Below are positions 57,436-64,000 of a DNA stretch of 64,000 bases, piece after piece. The stretch comes from Hyaloscypha bicolor E (taxonomy: Eukaryota; Ascomycota; Leotiomycetes; Helotiales; Hyaloscyphaceae). The notes beneath the pieces were generated by a model. That model did not search any database. It saw only the letters and a list, made by a program, of their open reading frames with translations, and was not told where the DNA came from. The position numbers were made by a program, and so were the translations under genes. How positions within the stretch are numbered: the first letter of the stretch is position 1; every line of letters begins with the position of its first letter. The stretch lies in the NCBI RefSeq assembly GCF_002865645.1, contig NW_020194619.1, forward strand, positions 2,082,442-2,146,441, written 5' to 3'.

Positions 57436-59654
57436 ATATCTCTATATCTCGATCAAAACTTCCATCTGCGCAAAATACTCTCTACAAACTACTATCTCCG
57501 CGAATAATTGAGGGACAGTGTTCTGGGCCACTTCCATGAGCTTCGCTTGAGAGTTCTGTCAAGGTTTGACAAGGTCTGGGTGCTTGGACAGGGAATTGAT
57601 CGATATTGGCGATACATATTCCGGCGTTAGAAATCAGAAATGGAGACTAAAAGCTCGAATACAATTTGGGGGGCAAGACAAACGGGACTACGTACTTGAG
57701 ACGGCACGGAATCAGTGGCGTCTTGCAGCCAGTAAGAAGGCAGACATCACCGCCGCGTGAGGGAGCACAGGAGCAATTCCATCACGTAATGTCAAACCTA
57801 ATCATGCACGCGATCACTGCTCAGCCGCAAAGCTAGTTATCGTACAGTTTGTTAATGCCAGCCAAATCAATAAGCCTTCCTTATCAAAACACACTCTAAT
57901 ACTTTCACAGACATGGCAGGCCAGGACAACGGAGCACATCTCAGCCCAACATAGATGTGAGCGCAACGTCTGGTATCGGAAACATGCTCAGCGGCAATGA
58001 AGACAAGGGGCAGAGAGAATAGCCAAGATGCAAATCAGCATGAGCCCGAAGGAGCTGGTATAGCTACAACGGGTCAACAGGTGCATGGAGATTTGGAAGG
58101 TGGTTCCAGAGGAACCAGGATAGCGGCAATGAAGGAGGAGTTTCCAAAACGGAATTTAGTGTAGGGATCTCATACTTTTCAATCAGCCTCCTTTTCAACC
58201 GGAAGTAAAAAACACCTGTGGACCTTGGTGGAGAAGTGAGAGCTTCTTATATCGTTCTGGGGAAGTTTTCCGGGTCGGACGACATCCCGCAAGAGCTCAC
58301 GATATCCACCAAGAAACCCTCGTTACTTTTCTGGAGCATATTTTGGGCTATAGTCAGACTGAGTGGCATCAATTCGGTTGTCTTTTTAAAAGATGTCAAA
58401 GGGTTCACAATTTACAAGGCGAGTTACATATACCTCACCAGCTAGCAGATATCATCTAAGAGGACGATGCAGTGTAATTGGAAGACTGGCATTCATAGAC
58501 GAGTAACAATGGACCATCAAGGGGCAAATGACTTACATTGCAGGGGCCGGGAATCTCATTTGGGAGATCATTCGCAACCTGTGTCAGGCGGCCCTGCACT
58601 ACGGGGGAACGTCCACTATTAGCCGTTGACTAGACCTCACGTTCAAATTCATGCGGTAACAATGCTGATACGCTCAGTTTTAATTACAGCCTCGCATGAT
58701 GTGTCTGTTTAAACATATTTCCGGCAAGTTTCTGGACTGCAAACTCTTCGATGATATTAGAGGAATCTATGATATTTCAAAAGCTCTTAATCATATGCAA
58801 TGCCAAGAAAGAAGGAAGAAGAAAGTAAAGCGGCCACTCGGCTAGCTGTTCCTTGGCTCGGCATAACTGATCTCGAGATCACGAAGACAAAGACCCGTCT
58901 TTAAACTCTCTCGACGTCATCTGACATCACAAGAGGCTCTGCGACGTCTCACATGGACACCAAGAATACAGAATTGGATCGATCAACTTCCAAGGCGGTT
59001 GAGGGTGTCGATCCTGGATGTCCTGGTCCAACCTACCAAGTATTTGATCGAACTAATATCTATCGCACCGCCACATCTCTGGAAAAATCACGGTTTCAGA
59101 TCAGCCACAACGGGCAGAAAGATCGACGGCGCATATCAGCCGATTGGTGAGCCTTGCAGCCACATCCCCGATTAAGCACCCCGCCATGACGTTCCAGCCA
59201 CAATTATGACGATTGTCCCATTACGTTTTCAGACTAAGAAGTTTTCGGCATCTCGTGGTATTAAGCTGCTCAATTGATAGGTCGGAAATATATTGACTAA
59301 GCTTGGCCGCCACCCAAAACCTGGCACTGGAAACGGGATCTGCGGGGTTGTACATGAAAAAGCAGGGGCATTGCTGGGTTATGACGAAAAAGGCTCTTGT
59401 GTCCCAGATGGCTTCGAGGATGCTGATGTGAGGTTTGCGTTTCGAGTAACGCTATGAAAATCTTGAGCAAGTTGATCTTGCGAGAAAACAGGTTTCTGGG
59501 TGGTTGGTGGAGAGTTCTTTTGCCTCGTGCTTTGATATAAAGATCCATTACGACCTAACTTCGGACTTTTTCTTCTCTTATACGCACTCAAATCAAAAAC
59601 TGCCAAATCGCACTTTTGAAACCACAAATCTTCTTCCAAATCAAACCAATCAAC
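57436..59654. other. Intergenic with a possible gene fragment
   Basis: Only the frame at 58,218-58,445 has protein character (separate entry). The remainder has short frames on both strands and is otherwise featureless. The last 200 bp before 59,655 are the promoter and leader of the dehydrin-like gene. Confidence 0.35.
58218..58445 (+). pseudogene. Fragment of a fungal protein, unknown
   Basis: The frame reads YIVLGKFSGSDDIPQELTIS and WAIVRLSGINSVVFLKDVKG before a stop. This has real-protein balance and resembles a recurrent C-terminal domain of small fungal proteins that I remember only as uncharacterised. Upstream text (57,913-58,210) has a start and stop-broken coding-like pieces. It is probably a remnant, or the last exon of a gene whose other exons I cannot define. 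Confidence 0.3.
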
Positions 59655-60765
59655 ATGTCTACCATGGATAAAGTCAAGCACGCTCTTCACCTCGACAAGG
59701 ACAAGTCCACCACCTCCACCACCCACCACAATGGAGGTGTTCCAGAAGGAACGGCAGGCCCTCATTCGAGCCGCGCAGCCAACGCTGTTGATCCAAGAAT
59801 TGATTCAGACCGTTCGTACCCTCATTTTTCTCTCGTATGAAGATTTTCCCCATCTTCCGGATTCAAATCTTAGTTCATAGTAATTTGCTGACTTCTCTGT
59901 CTCTTCTAGTTGATAGCTCGAGAACTGGTGGCATCAACGGCACAACCCACACAGGCCACGGCACGACCGGGGGCTACACTGGGACCGGCACAGGAGTGAC
60001 AGGCACTTCAGGAAGCACCACTGCAGGCCCTCATAGCTCAAACCTCGCAAATAAGATCGATCCTACCGTAGACTCGGATTGTAAGTTCAAGATTCTATCT
60101 GGTTTCCCTCGACATCAAAGAAATCCTCCGTTTTCAGAAGCTCGAACATTACATAATTCCTGATATTCCTTCATCAAAACAATTTCTGACTTCAAATCTT
60201 TCAGTGGACGACTCCCGAAACATGGGTGCAACCTCAGGACAGCGAACTGCAGGCTATTCTGGCACTGGAGTTGGTAACAACATCGGATCGAACACGGGAA
60301 CCACTGGTGGAATTTCTCACTCCACGAATGCTGGCCCTCACGATTCAAACCTAGCCAACAAGGTCAGTAATACTTTTATGAGCTACCATAGCTTCTGAAC
60401 CACCCCTTACATTAGAGGACATGACCCTCATCTCAGAAGTCAAAGTTTCCTTTCATTCATTCGTATGCTAACTCAAATTTAGGTCGATCCCCGTGTGGAT
60501 AGCGACTTGAGTTCCACTGGTAACCGCCATGGCGCTTCGACAACAGGAGGTATTTTGGGATCTTCAGGGACCCACGCAACCCCTGGATCTGGAACTGCAC
60601 AAAACACTGCAGGGCCACACAACAGCGATATGCTCAACAAGGTCGACCCGGTTTGTCCCCATACTCTCAATTAACATAGAAACAATGTGTGCTAACAAAC
60701 CACAGCGTGTTGACAGCGATCTGTCTGGTGGAAAGACATACGGCGGAAATGCCACCCATAAGTAA
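59655..60765 (+). CDS. Fungal dehydrin-like protein with DPR motifs
   Basis: Five exons (59,655-59,811; 59,910-60,080; 60,205-60,362; 60,483-60,650; 60,706-60,765) give 237 residues. The protein is almost all Gly, Thr, Ser, Asn and His, with no hydrophobic core. Four copies of a module AGPHxSxxxNxVDPRVDSDL occur at about residues 34-53, 92-110, 149-171 and 206-224; the second copy has DPT instead of DPR. Fungal dehydrin-like proteins (described in Tuber and Alternaria) are defined by this DPR motif and protect cells against desiccation, cold and oxidative stress. The start MSTMDKVKHALHLDKDK is chosen as the first ATG with a charged, conserved-looking N-terminus. All four introns fall within or next to the DPR motif. 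The protein is likely cytosolic, intrinsically disordered and stress-induced. Confidence 0.88.
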
Positions 60766-61969
60766 GGAATTATTCTACAGGTACTGAAGACCCTTGGCCC
60801 CAGCAAGTTGTCTTTTGCCTACCTCATTTGCCTCTTTCGTTTGATTGGACTATCACGCCATCTCATTCCTCGGAACAACCTTGCTGACACTGAGAATCAG
60901 GGGCACAAAACAACAACTCGACGCAGCGCAAGTCCCACCATCCGTATTTGCAGAACGCCACGGCGAACCCCAGATTCTGCATGATGACAGGTCCCACGAC
61001 CGTGCGAAGAGACATATTGTTGTGTCTCACCAGGAACAACTTTCCGGTGTGTAAATGATCTGCGATACCCGAAGATAATCTGTGTAATCCGAAGGTTTCT
61101 TCACTCTTTTGCTTTGCTGGAATTTGTAAGAGTAGTGGAAGGATTTATGAATTATGTAGTTGAATGTCAAATCATTGATGTAAACTCTTCTCTTGACCTA
61201 ACGTTGTCACGATGCATCAAATCAAGTCAAGAATTCCGAAGTGGTATTTTATCCAATCTGTATGATGAACTTGGAGGGAATGACAAGTCGCATAAGCTCA
61301 TGAAAGTGATGTTTTCAGAATTACAACATCGTGACCTTTGACTAGAGGCAGTAATTATCTCTCATCCAGACTTGAAAATATGACGTTTGTCCCTGAAGGA
61401 AGATAAGTCTGGTATTAGAAATTGCGTTCCAGCAGAGGTTCTTCAACGATTCGGACCCCAGTATCCTGCCTACTTTCATGTTCGTCTCTACAGGAAGGCG
61501 AATATATAGGCACGCCGCCTTTCCCGGCTAGGAAGCGAATTACCCCGCACCCCTTTGTAAGCGAGCCCCTGAGGCAAAAAGGATTCGACATCCAAGGTAC
61601 CGATGCGGGAGAGTGTATGAACATCTACATCACCTACGGGCAGCCGCACGAAATCTCGTTCATTGAATTTGCATCTCCATTGCATTCGACTATATTAACT
61701 ATAGAGACAGACCTGGTTTCTTTCTCTCTTGCACAGACTTTCTCCTGGAAAACGGGAGACTACGGCAGCCACGAATTGATCAGCTTATCATGCGTACGCG
61801 TCAAAACAAGCGAGAGTTTGCCATGGTGGGCATGGAAGTACAGATCATGTGGAAATTGTTGCAGGCTGGAAGTTGATCGACATCAGCACGACATGGTCCC
61901 AGTGACTGAGACAACAAAAATGACAACAAAGTATCTTATTCTTTAGGTTGGCATCGGCTTCTCTGAAAC
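60766..61969. other. Intergenic, no convincing gene
   Basis: This is the 3' side of the dehydrin-like gene. A 174-residue plus-strand frame at 61,422-61,946 lacks domain character and a good start, so it is not called. Nothing else is recognised before the hAT-type element. Confidence 0.35.
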
Positions 61970-61977
61970 ACAGCAAG
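61970..61977. repeat. Target-site duplication of the hAT element, left copy
   Basis: ACAGCAAG lies immediately before the left terminal inverted repeat and is identical to 62,555-62,562 after the right one. Confidence 0.85.
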
Positions 61978-62554
61978 CAGTGTGTCAAATGAATAGAGTA
62001 AAATAGAATAATGGCCGTTACTCATATTCTATTCAAGCATAAACCCCGTTACTCATATTTTATTCATATATTACTCAAGTTATTCATGAATATTCATGAA
62101 TAACTTGAATAACACACGTGATTATTACACGTGATGGGGCTAGCCTAGTCAGGTAAGGCTCCCGGGGGGGGGGGGGCCCCCCCGGGGGGGGGGGGGGCCG
62201 CACCTAGTGCCACCTCACTACCTAATCAGGTGGTAGTAGCACTTAGTAAGTAAATTGAACCTTAGTAATACTTCAAGTTCATTATTAAAGAAAATCAGTA
62301 TTTAAGTGCCCTTATATAAGCCTGCTTAATAGGCACCTTAGTTCTTTTTTTAAAATTAAAATATATGTCAATTTATAATAATCCCGTGACTTACACGTGA
62401 CTATTCATGGTTATTCATGTTATTCATGTTATTCATGAATAATTATTCTATTTTACTCAAGTTTTTTAAGCTGCTCGTTACTCATATTTTATTCAAGTTA
62501 TTCATGAATATTCATGAATAACTTGAATAACTTGAATAATCCTTTGACACACTG
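61978..62554. mobile_element. hAT-type miniature transposon (MITE)
   Basis: A perfect 12-bp terminal inverted repeat (CAGTGTGTCAAA...TTTGACACACTG) bounds 577 bp. The octamer ACAGCAAG is directly repeated outside (61,970-61,977 and 62,555-62,562). CAG-starting ends with 8-bp target duplications are the hallmark of the hAT superfamily. No transposase frame is present, so it is non-autonomous. Subterminal regions mirror each other (GTAAAATAGAATAAT against ATTATTCTATTTTAC). A long palindrome based on TTATTCATGAATATTCATGAATAA is present near both ends, at about 62,079-62,115 and 62,495-62,535. CACGTG occurs twice at about 62,115-62,135. A G/C homopolymer hairpin lies at 62,161-62,200. Confidence 0.88.
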
Positions 62555-62562
62555 ACAGCAAG

Positions 62563-63556
62563 TCATTATTTCAGCCGTAATCATAACACTCTTTTGCTGT
62601 CAATCAATTTCTTGCTGACACCTTGAAGCTTCAGGTGGTGGTGATAGGGGTGATGATGACAATGTGCTTGCCTCGCAGACTTCGAATCCGCATATTACCT
62701 CGTCGTCTGGTTGAAAGACAGACCCCCAAAACGCGATGCTTTCGACTTCATCCAGATCGGAGGGCCATTTGGCTGTCAGGTGACTACTTGCTGTCAACCC
62801 TTGATCACGATAACACATCAATTCTCCAAGCTACGACTTTAACATGGCTGAAGGAATGCATAGATATTATACACCCCACAATCACTCAGACATTAGATAC
62901 AAATGTTCTAGTCTCGGAGGTGCCATCATATACTTGAGTCGTGGAGGGGAAAGTACACAGAATCAGATAGCGTGTCGTACTTCGTACAGCCCGACAAAAT
63001 CGCTGGGTGCTCTCTGAAATGCCGCCCCAGTAAGCCCCACTTCACGGGAGTCTCCCCATTTTGTATTCAGCGTCGACTGTGCCTGCAGCTCCTCGTACTT
63101 TCCGTCAACCAAATCGAATAAAAATTTATATATATATATATATTTTAGCTGTGGGCACAGGTAGCCCCTTACAGCGTCGCATGAGTGCCTCGAGTTACCC
63201 TCCCCTACTTTAGGGCTCGGTATGTTGGAAGGTATCCTTTCTATTATTATCCACAGTAAGTAAGCGCTAGCTGATAGAAATTCTGCAGCGTCTCCTCTTG
63301 ACTAGGCCTGCAGCTCTGGCGTTTACTTGTTCTCCGGCTAGTCGATGGAGTTCTCAACACTTGTTGTTGTGGTCCTAATCGCAGGACTTCTCGTGCTATG
63401 AAAAAATCCATTAACCGCGGGCACAGCGTGAGAAATATGCCAAGCTTGCCCATCGCAGGCTCAAGACCACTCGCAGCGAACGATGGCAGCCAGACAATCC
63501 ATATCTTCTAATTCATTCGAGAACAGATTTTAGGTACTGCAGAAGCATTAGATTGT
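62563..63556. other. Intergenic, 3' side of the SNF2-type gene
   Basis: No gene was recognised. A TA microsatellite lies near 63,125-63,145. Frames up to 104 residues have no features. Confidence 0.35.
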
Positions 63557-64000
63557 TCATGCTACGCAAGAGACTCGACTTGCCAGTAGAGTTCCTAAGT
63601 TGATGCCATCCTCGGACATCTGTCCTGACCCAAATGTGACTTCAGCTAATTTTTTCTTCCGCTTCTGGATTTCCACAACTTGCTGCATGGAGTCAGCTTT
63701 CCACTGATTTCTTGAACCGGGTATCACATCAAGTGAAGATGACATACCTCTTCAAATGAACCCCGTATGAGATAGCGAACTGTGGTAACCTCCCGCTTCT
63801 GTCCCACTCGATGAACACGGCAGAGAGCCTGCTCCTCGATCATCGGATTCCAGTGAGGCTCAAGAAGGTAGGCTCGAGACCCAGCTGTCAGGTCAAGCCT
63901 ACTATGATTCAGCAAATTAGAAAATGTGGAGAGTGCAACTGAACTCACCCAGCGCCACCACAGGTAATCGACACGAGGATAACCCGGACGGTGTCATCCG
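63557..64000 (-). CDS. SNF2-family DNA-dependent ATPase, C-terminal end (partial)
   Basis: The gene enters from beyond the right edge. Three exon pieces are visible: 64,000-63,949, 63,898-63,748 and 63,682-63,557, with introns 63,899-63,948 (GTGAGT...TAGTAG) and 63,683-63,747 (GTATGT...GCAG). The text DDTVRVILVSITCGGAGLDL, then SRAYLLEPHWNPMIEEQALC and RVHRVGQKREVTTVRYLI, covers helicase motifs V and VI of the SNF2 HELICc domain, including the arginine finger R-x-H-R-x-G-Q. After SFEE comes a short tail with QKRKKK. The protein stops soon after motif VI, as in RAD5/RAD16/HLTF-like remodellers. That subgroup is an inference, because the ATPase half and any RING finger lie outside the window. 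Confidence 0.88.

Noticed and set aside
61422..61946. 174-residue plus-strand frame near the hAT element
   Set aside because: No domain, codon bias or convincing start was seen, and the opposite strand also has open frames.

Overview
The window reads as nuclear DNA of a filamentous ascomycete (Pezizomycotina). Short GT-AG introns with CTAAC/CTAAT branch points, fungal-type C2H2 regulators, a DPR-motif dehydrin and an orphan fungal caspase gene all fit this. Leotiomycetes is my best guess for the class, but that is an inference from protein style, not a search result.

Two compartments are visible. Bases 1 to about 24,960 are an extremely AT-rich block with no useful open frame, typical of repeat-induced point mutation (RIP). 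Its content is dead transposons. A Ty1/Copia element (10,161-17,116, minus strand) has two recognisable LTRs and a 5-bp target duplication, and sits inside an older unidentified element. A chromodomain-type Ty3/Gypsy relic (about 18,600 to beyond 24,167, plus strand) still shows protease, reverse transcriptase, RNase H, polypurine tract and the start of a 3' LTR. At the border (25,789-27,781) lies a decayed caspase-domain gene with stops and frameshifts.

From about 28 kb the sequence has normal composition and carries ordinary genes: a small membrane protein (28,463-28,699, -), an F-box-like protein (30,263-31,907, -), two consecutive C2H2 zinc-finger genes (33,281-34,990 and 36,926-39,984, both -), a short Cys-rich protein (43,003-43,212, +), a divergent pair of DAP1-type haem-binding protein (44,069-44,711, -) and MGR3-type mitochondrial TPR protein (45,040-46,358, +), a group of tRNA-like sequences (46.58-47.29 kb), two degenerate coding regions (48.45-48.99 and 49.37-50.97 kb), a two-exon gene with a repeat-bearing intron (51,299-52,398, +), a four-exon gene built from duplicated exons (53,530-54,915, -), a dehydrin-like gene (59,655-60,765, +) and the 3' end of a SNF2-family ATPase (63,557 to the window edge, -). 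Two non-LTR elements with terminal inverted repeats interrupt the gene space: one at 29.1-29.9 kb and a clear hAT-type miniature element at 61,978-62,554 with an 8-bp target duplication.

I worked out exon structures by hand from splice consensus and frame continuity; introns are given in the entries. I see no biosynthetic cluster or operon-like system. The most unusual points are structural: two genes in which introns at equivalent positions reveal internal duplication (36,926-39,984 and 53,530-54,915), a dehydrin whose exons match its repeats, a GC-AG intron in DAP1, and a tRNA-like gene split by a long insert in its anticodon arm.
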